In this document: positions 12,801 through 24,129 of the stretch, piece after piece
Position numbering within the stretch: the stretch's first letter is position 1
How the letters are laid out: each line of letters begins with the position of its first letter
NCBI RefSeq assembly: GCF_011075055.1
Contig: NC_058140.1
Span: 18,663,945 to 18,727,944, forward strand
Source of the DNA: Mangifera indica
Lineage: Eukaryota > Streptophyta > Magnoliopsida > Sapindales > Anacardiaceae
Reading direction: 5' to 3'
Length of the DNA: 64,000 nucleotides
Made by a program: the position numbers and the translations under genes
Notes under the pieces: model-generated
What the model was told of the DNA's origin: nothing
What the model saw: the letters and a program-made list of their open reading frames with translations, nothing else
The model's database searches: none

Positions 12801-13445
12801 ATAGAAAAAATGTTCAAGCTCATCTACTCAACACTTTAACTCTATACAGAGAAAATTAACTCAAGCTCAAATAAGTCAAAGCTGGACTAAAGAACTAAGC
12901 TAGCTATAGAGTTTACCTCAAGTTTAATTGTGTTCCTTATAAGCCCTAACTTAAGCAATCATATTTCACTTAGAAAACACGAAAAAGTTACATCCAGAAA
13001 AATGATGTGAACAACGTAGACCTGTTTAAATTCTGTGGACATGTTCCAATTAGAAAGTGTATAATGAAAATAAAAGTGAAGAAACACGCGATTCAAATCA
13101 AGTCATACTGCATGGAACCGAAACAAAACCTACAAAAATAATTCAACAAAACACAAGCCCATCAAATAAAACTCAAATCCCTATCTACGTCGATCAAATA
13201 CATCAATAAACCAATTCACCAATCGTCCAATTAACTCAGGTTAAACAATAATAATATATAACAAGCATTATGATAAAAGAATTAAAGAAAAAAAGCACCT
13301 CAAAAACGAATCTTTCGAGGAGGAATCGAACAGAAGGAAATAAAATAAGGAAAAAAGGAAGAAGAATGAAATCCTCATAAGCTGGGTAAGATTCCTGCTC
13401 CCAATCAATGGATTTGATTGATTCGAGAAATTGAATCAAACCCAT
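9824..13445 (-). CDS. LOH: Ceramide synthase, LAG1 homolog (LOH1/LOH3 type)
   Basis: ER membrane sphingosine N-acyltransferase that joins long-chain bases with acyl-CoA; LOH1 and LOH3 of Arabidopsis prefer very-long-chain acyl groups. Six coding exons: 13299-13445, 11454-11683, 11169-11324, 10761-10946, 10139-10323 and 9824-9855, with all splice phases matching, giving 311 residues (family about 310). Visible landmarks: N-terminal [28 protein letters not shown], the TLC domain with [14 protein letters not shown] (paired catalytic His), [17 protein letters not shown] (Lag1 motif), [10 protein letters not shown], and an acidic ER-type tail ending SESEDEHED. The start is set at 13445 because family members begin with MGL; an in-frame ATG at 13556 would add 37 residues and is judged to be leader. 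The first intron is large (1.6 kb). No defect is seen. Confidence 0.94.
11684..13298 (-). other. First intron of the ceramide synthase gene
   Basis: A 1.6-kb intron between exons 1 and 2. No nested gene or clear transposon end was found; a 71-codon frame at 12220-12435 has no recognisable features. Confidence 0.7.
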
Positions 13446-15358
13446 TTCAGATTTTGGTTCAAGGTTTTCAGGAGAAACAAATAGAGAGAATTTAGGCGGC
13501 GTGATCAGTAGCAAAAGTTGGGGCGAAGGGGGAGTTTTAGTTTTTGTATTTGACATGGAAGACAAGTATGACTTTGGTTAATTATTTATTGGAAAGGCTT
13601 TGTTGAATTTATTATCAATTTTGCCAGCGTTCTTTTTTCCACTTTGACGAAAGTACCCCTTTACTTCCAGGAGGAGGAACCGGGAAGTGCCAAGTTGCCT
13701 CGGGTTTTTATACTTTCAAGTTCCCACGTGAATCCGAAATGTGCTGAGCCAGTGCTCACATGTTTACTGTTTGGATTTGAAAACCTTTTTAGAAATAATT
13801 AAATGAAATCCTTCAATTCAGTTGGAGATACAAACTTAATTTCATGCCCTAATTTCGACCCAAAGCGTGAATCTTGGGACTTCTAAACCCACGGACCTAG
13901 TGCTAGGCTTGAAGTGAATTGGTTCATATTTAAAAGTTAATTTAACTGGATTCAATTTAGTTCAAATTCAAATAGAGTTTAAATTAAGAGGTTTAATTTA
14001 TTTTAAAATGAAATAGAATTCAAGTTAGAGAGAGTTAAACTCAGTTTAACTAGTAAGTTAAATAGATATCTTGATTCAATTTGAATTTAATTCGTAACTC
14101 AATTCGAATTATATTAAATAATTATTGAAAGATTTTATTTTATTAATGAGTCATGAATTATACCTATAAATCTGAGTTACATATTCAAACCGTGAATTTA
14201 AACTATAAATTTAAGTTAAATTTGAATTAAGTTATTTTTATTCAAAGTAAACTTACACTATCTTTAATGTTAATTAGACAAACTTAAACCGAGCTATTTT
14301 ATATTTTAATCAAACTCAAATAAAAGAATATATGAATTCAATTTAGTTCATATCACATGGACCCTAATATATAGGATCCAAACCCAAAGTAAACTTAACC
14401 ACAATCTCAATGGATTGATTCAAATGTTGAATGAGACTAAATTCGAAGTTTCAATTCGGGCCATCAAAACTAGGATCGTAACTATCATAGGCTTTTAGAC
14501 CCACCAGTGTTTTAATTTTTATGTGTATTTTACAAATTAAGTGGAAGGATGTGTTGCATAGGATTCCAATTAAATTGACCCAAGTTGGGCATCCTAAGTT
14601 TGTGTTCTAGTTCGATCAATTCAAAAATTTTAAATTGTAAGCTTGATATATAAACTATTAACTCGATGTTGAATTACAAAATTATAATTAAATTATATAA
14701 TTTATGTATTTATAAATATTTTTATATTTAAAGTTTGATATTAAGTTATTTGTGAGAATTTTAAAAGTTTAAATGATTTGATAAATTTGATACACTAAAA
14801 TGTAAAAATGTAACCAAAAAACATTGTAAATATAAGTTTTAAAGGATAAATATAAGATTTTTAAAATATAAATATAAAATGTTAAATGTTAAAAAATTTA
14901 GTAATATTATATTTGAATGGAACTTAAAACTAAACTAAAACTCGGTTTGACATGAGCCGGGCACAAGTAGCTATCGTGTGGCTGACCCGTTTGCAGCGTG
15001 ATCCGAGTCTGGTGGTTAGTAATTGCTGCTCTTTCTACGATGAATCACATCAAGAAAAAAAATTAAAAAAACATTTCTGCACCGTTCTGTCATTTTATCT
15101 CAACTCCAAACATGCCATGTGATTATGATTAGAAGTGCAAAACTTTATGTCAAAACACAAGTTAATTATTTTAATCATAAATAAAATAATTAATCTGATT
15201 TAATTAGGATTATCTGCAGATGTCGATTTGGCAAGTCTTTGCAGCCTGTTTCCTGTTGTCGAAGAATAAAGCAAACAATTCTATATGGTAACGGCAATTA
15301 GAGGCTACCCATCTTTAAATTTGGCCATTATTAAAGCATATGCTATAATCAGATAACA
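13446..15358. other. Ceramide synthase promoter region and repeat-rich spacer
   Basis: The first 300 bp is the likely promoter and leader. About 13,910-14,480 is dominated by degenerate AATTCAAATT/AACTCGAAT-type repeats (several GAATTYAA words), of the same sort as at 23.5-25 kb. The rest is AT-rich with no gene seen. The first copy of a 9-bp target duplication (CAGATAACA) ends the interval at 15350-15358. Confidence 0.5.
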
Positions 15359-16162
15359 GGGCAAAGGACTATTTCCCACCCATGTTTGAGCCGTTTTTCA
15401 ATCACATACGCACGTCAGATGAAAAACCCAATCACCCACCCAAAATTTAATCTGTTTGTTTTCACCCACATCTGCCGTTAAATTTTCTGTTAAATAGAGG
15501 GGTAAAATCGTCATTTTACTGTTTATATTCCACTGATTTAATTCTATCGCATTTTTCCCCTCCGATTTTAAAAGTTACACTTTACGCCCATCCCAAAACT
15601 TTAAAAAGTGACTTTCACCCCCTCAAATCCCTAATTTTTTTTTCATTTTCTCTCCAGCCACCAATGACGACGTGGCTGGAGGGAGAGTGACGAGGGCTCG
15701 TCCATTCTCTGGACGACGCTCATCCCTGGAATGGGCTATGATCGTCATCCATTCTCTGGACGACGCTTCGTCGTCCAGAATGGACGACGATTCGTCGTCG
15801 AGATTTGGACAACGGTCGTCCTTCTTGGACGACAATCGTCGTCCAGAGGTGGTCGACCTCTGGACGAAATCTTCTCAGCCGTCGCCGGAAAAAGTGACTG
15901 CATTTCAGGGGAGAAAAGTAAATTTTTTAAAACTTAATTCAAGGGACAAATGTTAGTTTTTTAAATTAAAGGGGGAAAAATTAGATAAAATTTTAATTAT
16001 TTAATATTATTGATGAAATTACTAATTTGCCCCTTAATCTAATTGAAAAAATGTGGGTGAAACAAACTGATTAAATTTTGGGTGGGTGATTGGGTTTTTC
16101 ATCTGACGTGGGTATGTGATTGAAAAACGGCTAAAACATGGGTGGGAAATAGTCCTTTGCCC
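15359..16162. mobile_element. Non-autonomous Mutator-like element, 804 bp
   Basis: The terminal inverted repeats start GGGCAAAGGACTATTTCCCA and continue for about 100 bp (left 15359-15460, right about 16050-16162 inverted). The element is flanked by a perfect 9-bp direct repeat, CAGATAACA, at 15350-15358 and 16163-16171. A 9-bp duplication is the signature of the Mutator superfamily. The interior (15690-15870) is unusually rich in GACGAC/GTCGTC and partly palindromic, so short frames there (15623-15956, both strands) are not genes. No transposase is encoded. Confidence 0.88.
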
Positions 16163-16171
16163 CAGATAACA

Positions 16172-17469
16172 ACTGAATGGAACCACACTGATCAATTTAT
16201 TGTTGTCTCGTATGGGTTGGATGTGGTTTTAAAAACCAAATTGACCCAATCGATCCAATTGGTTGAAAATGTTTTCCGGGTTAAATTGGATTAAATTAAA
16301 TAATTTAAATGATTAAATAAGATAAAAAATTAAATTTGATCTTATCAGTATAAAAAAATTATTATTAAGAGTTAAATCCAAACTTAATTTATCAACTTTA
16401 AGTTTGATAGTATCAAATTAAATTTATTTTAATGTAAAAAATAATTTAAATTATATATTTAAGAATAAAAAATTAACCTTGCTGGTTGGACCGACGTCCG
16501 ATCCGATTTGGGGTTGGGGAAAGCATACAGAACACAGGAAAATAATGGAAAAAGTCTATAGTTCAATTGGTGAAAAGTGTTTACAATTTGTTGATGGAGC
16601 CCTAAACAGAACAAAGTGAGTCCAGATACACTCTCTGAAAGGAAATCTTCCAAAAATATGAATAATACAAAGGGCCATCCCTTGATTAACCTAAACGGAT
16701 GACAAGCCATAAGAAATGGAAGTGGGCAACCACAGGGACAGCCTAAACCTACCAAATGTTCTTAATCTCTCTTCAACTCATACATCTAATCATGTATTAG
16801 GTGAATTTAAAGTAACAGATATCCCATGGTAGGAGAATCCTTTATATAACTGTATCTATAATTAATGTTTGATTTTTCTGTTAAGTGGCACAAAAAATAC
16901 AAGCCAGCTTTATAAAGATAGTGTGAGAGCAGAAGAAAAATGACTCTTCACCAAACTGATCCCATGAAATCTGATACAAAATGACAAATCCCAGTTGGCT
17001 TTCAAGCAACTTGTACTGGAAAAGGCTGCTTTTTCTTGATGACTATACACGGAATTGACTCTGTTAAAATTGAACAGAATAGTGAGGAGGCATTTCTAGC
17101 CCTTTTAAGAAAATTGATATAGTAACGTATTTCATCTTTTTTGTTGAGTGGGGCTGTGGGGGTATTCTGGTTTTCCACCTTAAAGGCTGCTTTCTATTTA
17201 TGAAAGGTCAAAACAGCCAAAATGAGTTTCCATCCTCAGTTCTAAGACTAAATTTTTATCCATATCTATGACCTGGGTTTGCCTTTTTATCTCCAAAACC
17301 TTGTCTTCTAGTTTTTAAAAAGATACATACTTTCGAGGTAGTAAAATTTACTCTGCCAATTCAATAATGAGGCTGGGTTGTATAAGTGCTTTGTGATAGA
17401 TGAGTTCTTTGTCCTGTGTGTGGAAGGCTGCATGTGGTTGATGAAGGGGCAAAACTCAGAGAGACAAAG
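16172..17469. other. Spacer with a fold-back relic, upstream of the SOFL gene
   Basis: About 16,220-16,510 resembles the TTTTAAAA-CCAAATTGACC fold-back family at 2533-2805, with its far end near GGTTGGACCGACGTCCGATC. The remainder up to 17469 is probably promoter and leader of the plus-strand SOB FIVE-LIKE gene. A frame at 16459-16755 (-) has no support. Confidence 0.45.
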
Positions 17470-17614
17470 GTACAAGCTCAACTCCAAACGCCTGGTAATG
17501 AAAATTACACATTTTTCAGCTCATAGTGGAAAAATAAGCATCTAGTCTCTTTCTTGCCTCAGAAGTCTTTTGAGTTTTCATTTCTGTCTTGATATTCTAT
17601 AGGTGTTTATATTG

Positions 17615-18058
17615 ATGGATCCTTCCGAAATCCGTGGCTCTAAAGAAGAATATAGCAGCAGTGTGTCAGGATGGACAATGTATATTGGCTCCCCTGTTCA
17701 TGAAACAGATTGTGATGAGGGTGACGAACATGATCAAACTTCTTATTATCAAGGAAATAACTTCAACAAAGATAATCTTGGCTGTAAATACGATGATGCC
17801 AATGATAATAGCGATGATTCCATGGCTTCAGATGCCTCTTCTGGCCCAAGTCGTCAAGAACTTTCGTGGGAAAGCGAGAGAAGCCCTTTCGATAAGCATG
17901 CACCTGGGAAGCTCTCTGCAAAAGAGAAACTTCGTCATAAAGAGAAGACGAAAAAAGATGAAAGAAGAAGCAAAGTTGAGAGAGATGAGTTGGTGCTTAA
18001 AGCAAAAGCTGCTTCTACTCAAGCTCGAAGTGAAGGCAAGGTGAGGAAAACAAACTAA
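17615..18058 (+). CDS. SOFL: SOB FIVE-LIKE (SOFL) protein
   Basis: Small plant-specific nuclear/cytosolic protein family; Arabidopsis SOFL1 and SOFL2 raise cytokinin levels when overexpressed. The product is 147 residues in one exon. Both family signatures are present: the A motif SGWTMYIGSP near residue 18 and the B motif DDSMASDASSGP near residue 70. The C-terminal half is lysine/arginine-rich and probably helical (KEKLRHKEKTKKDERR). The ATG at 17615 is chosen because a TTCTATAG acceptor lies at 17602 with a matching donor at 17470, so the upstream in-frame ATG at 17603 would sit right at the splice junction; the 133-bp leader intron is inferred. Convergent with the 6-phosphogluconate dehydrogenase gene. 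The biochemical function of the family is unknown. Confidence 0.88.
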   Translation: MDPSEIRGSKEEYSSSVSGWTMYIGSPVHETDCDEGDEHDQTSYYQGNNFNKDNLGCKYDDANDNSDDSMASDASSGPSRQELSWESERSPFDKHAPGKLSAKEKLRHKEKTKKDERRSKVERDELVLKAKAASTQARSEGKVRKTN

Positions 18059-18857
18059 AAAAAAAAAAACCGGAATGATTTTTCAAATGTTTTTCAGTTG
18101 TGGAATATTTGCCAAAACTGTATGTCAATATTTTGATTGCTTGTAAGTTTTGGGTCTATTCTATGTAACATATATGAATGGACATGTTTTCATTTGATAA
18201 TTCTGCAAGAGCCTGTAACAAATTAATGTGTCCAATGAAATATTTTTCTTCTCGGTGGTTTCATGGCCAGTGGCACATACTATTCTCCAATGAAATAGCA
18301 TTTTGTGAATACACTAGGGCCTGCATTTTTCTTTGCTTCAATGGTGGAAATGAGCCTTAATTGGACAACCGAGAATCGCTTCATCCTGATTCCTGGATCT
18401 TCTTCCTAATTACACAGATTTCGTGGTCTCGATGAGTTTTTATTTACACCTTTGGACACTACGTTTCATCTTGTACTATTCATTTTTTTTTTCCCAGGTA
18501 GATATCAAATACCTCTATGGTATCTGGGGATTTGCTTATAAAAAGAACCAATTTATGTCCCGGAAATTTTCAACTGATCGCAACTTTGAATAAGTACCAG
18601 CCCGCAATATCATACAAGACTCCAAGCCCAACATTGATTGGAAGAATATTCAAAAGATAGAACAAAGAAATATGACGAATCACATAATACAGTTATGCAC
18701 CAAAGATAAATTAAAGCAAGAAGAGAAATCAAATTATTGAGCTGAATATCCCAAGAAGGTAACAGAAAATGATACACTTTCAGTCATAGAAGTAACATTA
18801 TTTGGCTTAACAACCATGGTTCATTAAGGCGAGCTAGCGCCAACAGGAAAATTCAGA
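18059..18857. other. Convergent 3' flanks of SOFL and PGD genes
   Basis: An 800-bp stretch between two stop codons that face each other. It starts with a short A-run and holds the two 3' untranslated regions; no further gene is seen. Confidence 0.7.
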
Positions 18858-20315
18858 TCAGATCTTCGATTGTTTAGCTATCTTGAACCATTCAGTATGG
18901 AAGGATCCTGGTATGTCAGTCCTCTCATAGGTATGAGCTCCAAAGTAATCTCTTTGAGCTTGGACTAAATTAGCAGGCAGCCTGTCCCTCCTGTATGTGT
19001 CAAAATAAGCAAGGCTAGAAGACATACCAGGGGTGCTAATACCTGAGTTAATAGCAAGACAGACAACTCTTCGCCAAGCAGACTGTCGCTCTACAATTTC
19101 CTTTGCAAATTCTGGATCCACAAGGAGATTAGCTAGATCTGGGTTTCTGTCATATGCCTTCTTGATTCGGTCCAAGAATACAGCACGAATAATGCAACCC
19201 CCCTTCCAAATCCTAGCCAGCTCCCCAAGTTTCAAGTTCCAACATTTTTCATTGCTCTTTGCACGTATCAAATTCATTCCCTGTGCATAGCTGCATATTT
19301 TGGATGCATACAATGCTTGCCTCACATCATCAATTAACTTTTTCTTATCCACTTCTTGCTCAACTATGAAGTCGCCCAAGCCTCTTGCTTTGAAGACTTT
19401 GGCAGCTTCGACTCTTTCCTCCTTCAAACCACTGAGGAATCTTGAATCCAAGGATGATGCTATAGTGGGAGCAGCAATTGACAACTCAGCAGCTTGCTGA
19501 ACTGTCCATTTTCCTGTACCCTTCATGCCGGTTTTATCCAAGACCTTGTCTACCAAATGACCTTGTCCCTTGTCATCCTTAATTCCAAAAATATCTGCAG
19601 TGATCTCAATCAAAAAGCTCAGTAGCTCCCCCTTGTTCCACTCAGAGAAAACCTGTTGTAACTCCTCATTTGAGAGCCTCCCGACTGACTTCAGCACATC
19701 ATAAGCCTCTGCAATCAACTGCATATCACCATATTCAATACCATTGTGTATCATCTTAACAAAATTTCCAGAACCTCCTTTGCCAATATAAGTCACGCAA
19801 GGACCGCTATTGGGAACTTGAGCAGCCACCTTAAGGAGAATATCTTCTATGTGCTTGTAGGCCTCAAAGGAACCTCCTGGCATCAAAGAAGGCCCATTCC
19901 GAGCACCCTCTTCACCACCCGAAACTCCCATTCCAAGATAAAGCAGACCCAATTCAGCCATGGCTTTCTCTCTCCTTTCAGTGTTCTCATACCACTCATT
20001 GCCGCCATCAATGATACAATCTCCTTTTTCCATGTAAACTGATAGTGTTTTAATGGTTTGATCAACTGGAGTGCCAGCCTTAACAAGCATAATGATAACA
20101 CGAGGTTTTTGGATTGATTTGACAAAGGATTCAGGATCATGGAAGCCATACAAGGGAAGGTTCCCTTCTTGTTTGGCTCGTTCAACTGTCTCATCAACTT
20201 TTGATGTGGTCCTGTTGTAGACAGAAATTGGGAATCCTTTTTCAGCAATGTTGAGAGCAAGATTTTGGCCCATGACGGCAAGACCAGCAAGGCCAATTCT
20301 TGTTGGTGCTACCAT
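18858..20315 (-). CDS. PGD2: 6-phosphogluconate dehydrogenase, decarboxylating (SKI-ending)
   Basis: Oxidative pentose phosphate pathway enzyme: 6-phosphogluconate plus NADP+ gives ribulose 5-phosphate, CO2 and NADPH. One uninterrupted exon of 485 residues, full family length. N-terminal GLAVMGQNLALN is the NADP-binding loop, YNRTTSKVDE follows, and GSGNFVKMIHNGIEYGDMQL carries the catalytic Lys and substrate contacts; LDKTGMKGTGKW is the family signature. The last three residues are SKI, a PTS1-like tripeptide, as in Arabidopsis PGD2, which is found in cytosol and peroxisomes. No plastid transit peptide is present. The start is the ATG at 20315: a clear acceptor (TTGTGCAG) ends at 20325, so the longer open frame upstream is intron. 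Intact. Confidence 0.96.
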   Translation of the reverse strand: MVAPTRIGLAGLAVMGQNLALNIAEKGFPISVYNRTTSKVDETVERAKQEGNLPLYGFHDPESFVKSIQKPRVIIMLVKAGTPVDQTIKTLSVYMEKGDCIIDGGNEWYENTERREKAMAELGLLYLGMGVSGGEEGARNGPSLMPGGSFEAYKHIEDILLKVAAQVPNSGPCVTYIGKGGSGNFVKMIHNGIEYGDMQLIAEAYDVLKSVGRLSNEELQQVFSEWNKGELLSFLIEITADIFGIKDDKGQGHLVDKVLDKTGMKGTGKWTVQQAAELSIAAPTIASSLDSRFLSGLKEERVEAAKVFKARGLGDFIVEQEVDKKKLIDDVRQALYASKICSYAQGMNLIRAKSNEKCWNLKLGELARIWKGGCIIRAVFLDRIKKAYDRNPDLANLLVDPEFAKEIVERQSAWRRVVCLAINSGISTPGMSSSLAYFDTYRRDRLPANLVQAQRDYFGAHTYERTDIPGSFHTEWFKIAKQSKI

Positions 20316-20324
20316 TTCTAGTGA

Positions 20325-21960
20325 CTGCACAAGGAATTTGAGTCTCATTGTAAGGATTGGACAAAAAGAACACCTCCAATGGCAAAAGTTTTTAAAGATA
20401 TAATTGAAAACAAACAACGACAACAACAACAACAAACACACAATTAGTCAAGAAGAACAGAAAATAGCCCCAAGAAATTTTATGAAAACGTCCCTAGAAT
20501 CTAAATTGTAAACTAATACTATCATCACAAGTCAGGTGCAAATGAAGTCAACCTACTACACAATAAGACCTAGAAATAAGTAATTATTAGAGGTCAAAAT
20601 ATGTAACTGTTGACCGCATCTACTGGATCTAGGGACAAAGACATTATACTTCTGATCTATTGCCAAAGAAATTTTATTTCTATAATAAAATTGAAAAATA
20701 GAAAAACACCATTTCGATCCTTAAAAAAAAAAGACAGTTGAATCTTCTAACAAACATGAATAGGAAGAAAAGAAATAATCCAGTTCTCAATTCCCATGAA
20801 GAATATTTTGATTGACATTATTATTCCTTAAGAACCAATGCAAGATAATGAAGCTAAAAGAAGAAACAGCATACCTCTGAATGAAAAACAGCTGTTTAAG
20901 CTCAAGATTAACGGGAAGAAACTTGGACAGTCTATTCATGACAGCGTTTTATTACAGTGTTTTGCAGAGGTCCTATGGTCATAGACAGGGTCACACTGGG
21001 AAAAGGAGACAATTCTCACAAAAGACAGCTTTTCTAATTCCTTTTGTCCTCTTCTTGAATTTTTACTTCTTCCCGGCTCATCATGTGAAGTCCAAAGTAG
21101 AAGAACCATGTTTCATAAACTACATTATCTTAACTTCTTTTATGAATTAAGTCTGTAAGTTTTTCTATTGTCTTGACCACTGAACAACTCATTTGTGTTG
21201 TTCTTCCCGTCTTTACTGCCTGCATTCTCATGTTCTTTTTACCCTCATAGATACATCTATTGTCTCTCCATTGCACTTTTTTTTACCCTAAACAAATTAC
21301 TTTCTAGTTTACTGGAATTATTACTTATTATACTCTGTTTCACTTAAAACATCTAAAACTTGTAGCATAATTAGAGTCCTAATGCAATAGAACTGTAAGT
21401 CTCGCAAAAGTCATCATAATGAAAAGAAAGAGAAACCAACTTTGAAGTCACAGGAGATGCTTATATCCCAGGTGTTAATAAATCAACCACCCAAATGATA
21501 AGCGGCTCAGAGAAAACTCCCATGCAAGATAAAATCAAATAGAGCAACACATATAATTGAACTATTATCAAAGATGAATACAGATAAAAACAACTGATTC
21601 ATTGTGTCTCAAATGCATAACTTTTTGATCGTTAAAGAGCATAACAAACAAAATCAAAAGGAATGGTATAGAAAAGATCAACATCAGCATAAAAAAAAAA
21701 ACCAGCCCAGATCAGTAATTCACATAACGCTTGAATGTTTGACTCAAAATTAATAAAGAATATACATTGATGCAAATTGAAAGATGGGAGGACAAACCTG
21801 AAAAAAAAGGCGAAACCTTGAAGTGCTTGAAAACGAAGAGGACCCAGAAAATTTAAAGATCTGGGTTGTCAAAAAACACTAGGAAATGGATTGTATTCGA
21901 TTTTTATCCTTTGGTTTTGCTATCTCTGTGTGTTTGGTGAGGTTGGTGGCTGATGGCTTC
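20325..21960 (-). other. Leader intron and 5' untranslated exon of PGD
   Basis: The acceptor is at 20325-20327. A candidate donor (CAG followed by GTTTGT, minus strand) is at about 21797, with a leader exon of about 21798-21960 above it. A second possible donor near 20876 would give an alternative leader. The open frames inside (20881-21150) look like intron noise. Splice signals only; not proven. Confidence 0.4.
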
Positions 21961-22526
21961 ACAGAGGGACGAGACAGAGAAATTAATAGGACACACAACT
22001 ATCAACGACCATCATCTAACTTTGCCCGTTTACTTTCACGTATTTCATTTCCACCATCATAAGTTTGTTTATTTTCTCATTGCCCCCATAATTTTTCTTA
22101 TTTAACATGCATTCCTCAAGAATATAGAATGTCTATAAGGTCCTCTTTAGTCTTATCACACTCATGTTACAATGTATCAAAAAAAAAAAAACTTAAAATA
22201 GTTTATAATAAATCAAATTACAATTAAAAGATTTTTCTAATAAAAATTATTAATTGGTAAAACTTCCCATTTAAATTTCTCAACATGTTCACTTGAGCAA
22301 TATGTATTCAATTGATATCTGAAATTCTGAATAATATTAATAAATTATTGCCAAAGTTAAAATCATGTAAAATACTGGGTGAGGATGAAATTACCGAAAA
22401 ATAAAGTAGATGTCTTAGTTTGATGGAATATTCAAATTTTGACTGTGGAATGATGCCATCTACCAAATTCAAGATCTGATTTGAATTGGCTGATTTATCA
22501 AGTGACTGAATTATAATATTTTAATA
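21961..22526. other. PGD promoter region and AT-rich spacer
   Basis: Upstream of the PGD leader. No gene is seen. A perfect A12 run is at about 22,179. The interval ends with TATTTTAATA (22517-22526), one copy of a target duplication. Confidence 0.5.
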
Positions 22527-23252
22527 GGCCAAAGATCTATTTCCCACCCAAGGTTTTGTCAAAGAGCATTCCCATCTGTTAATTTTAAAAAATTCAAATA
22601 TTACTCATCGGTTAAAGTTCATTGCCCAGGTTACGGATAAAAATATTATTTAATAAAAATAATTTAAAAAACAAAAAATTTGTCTTATTTTTCTTTAGGT
22701 TTAAAAACCAAAAAATTACTTCTAATCTAAAATTTGAAAAGTAACTGAATCTCCCTTAAGATTTTTTTTTTTCCTTCCTTGATGACCATCTTCGATGGTC
22801 AGCCTTTTCAAACTCCTTTTCTCCGGTTGAAGCATACAGATCTTTGGCTAAAATAATCGAACGAAGATGATTTGTAAGAGACAAAGTTATCATTTTCATT
22901 TTTTTCTTCGTCTCTTCATTGAACGAGGATGATTTATCTTCATTAGATGAAAATGCATGTTGTCACCTGATCTCCAATAGGGGAGGAAGATACAGTGAAA
23001 GCCAGTTGTTAATTGATATCGAGGTGGTTATTAAATAAGAGAAAATAAAACCTTATGGGAAATTTGATCACTTTTCAAACCATGGATTAGAGAGAAATTA
23101 TTAAATTATTAACTTTAAAAGAAAACTATGATAAATTTTTAGTTTTTTAAATAATTTTATTAAATAATATTTTTATCTCTAATTTTAATGATAAATTTTC
23201 ATAAATGACTATATGTTTCACTAAACTTCGGGTAGAACATAGTTCTTTAGCC
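22527..23252. mobile_element. Mutator-type MITE, 726 bp
   Basis: Imperfect terminal inverted repeats of about 40 bp, starting GGCCAAAGATCTATTTCCCA on the left and GGCTAAAGAACTATGTTC on the right (inverted). Flanked by TATTTTAATA and TATTTTAAGA (22517-22526, 23253-23262), a 9-10 bp duplication with one change. The interior has CTTCGATGGTC-type short inverted motifs and no coding capacity. Its ends and subterminal AAAAATTAC/TTTGAAAAGT words resemble the elements at 15359-16162 and 41847-42611, so they form one family. Confidence 0.8.
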
Positions 23253-23262
23253 TATTTTAAGA

Positions 23263-24129
23263 TCAAATCTTGTCAGCAGGAGTAGGTGGGTAAGTGAGGC
23301 ACATTAAACACCAAGCAGCCACCATTAGCTGGTGGTTGAGAAAAGGGTGTCGTAGTTTCCCAGAAATAAAAGATTGGAAGAGTCTGTACTTTTGAGGTGA
23401 AGCAAGGTTTTTGACGTCTGAGTGGAGACTAAGGTCGCCTATAGGTGTAATTAGAAAATTCTTTGATGTTCTATCCAGAAATAATAGAAAGTTCAACATG
23501 AGTAGGGTAAAATTTAAATCGAATCAAATTTAAGTTTATTTAAATTTGAGTTCGTCAAGCTTATGAAAGTTAAACTTAAATCCTATTTGAATTTAGTTTA
23601 ACTCATTTTTTATTATTAAAATGATATCATTTTAATATATATTTTTTAAAATGATATCGTTTTATATCAAAATTTTTAATTAAAAATTTTGATAAATAAT
23701 TTAAGCTCGTATAGGATTGACTCATTCGAACCGAGTTCAAACATACTCAGTTCAAGTTCAACCCTAAACATGACCTATTTATCTTTTATTATATTATAAT
23801 AATATTTCATTTGTATCATCTATCTTCATAATATTATATTATTATTTTTTATTTCAATAAATAATATAATATTTGAACTCCTACCCTTAAAAGAGGCATA
23901 TGGGAGAGAAAATGTCACCTACTTATCATTAACCTCATGTGTGCACACCCAAAAAATCTGTACTTGATTTGATTTTATAGTTTTAAAAATCTTAATTTGC
24001 CCCTCGTTTATGTCATTCAATTTCTCAATTGTTTTCGATCTTATAAATAGTTGTTGTTACGAACGATGCTGCAAACTTGAGAAAACTTTTGAATTCCAAC
24101 TGTTAATTTGTTAAAGACTTAAACTTGCA
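23263..24129. other. Spacer with AACTCGAAT-type repeat
   Basis: AT-rich. About 23,500-23,780 is made of degenerate AATTTGAGTT/TCAAATTTAAG words. A 78-codon frame at 23263-23499 (-) begins right at the MITE end and has no recognised similarity. Nothing else is seen. Confidence 0.45.

Noticed and set aside
13446..13556. 37-residue upstream extension of the ceramide synthase
   Set aside because: An in-frame ATG exists at 13556, but family proteins start at MGL and the extension is low-complexity proline and leucine.
15623..15956. Frames rich in Asp, Ser and Arg on both strands
   Set aside because: Produced by GACGAC repeats within the Mutator-like element.
20315..20441. N-terminal 42-codon extension of the PGD frame
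   Set aside because: A TTGTGCAG acceptor at 20325-20327 shows this part is intron; known relatives start at MVAPTRIG-like sequence.
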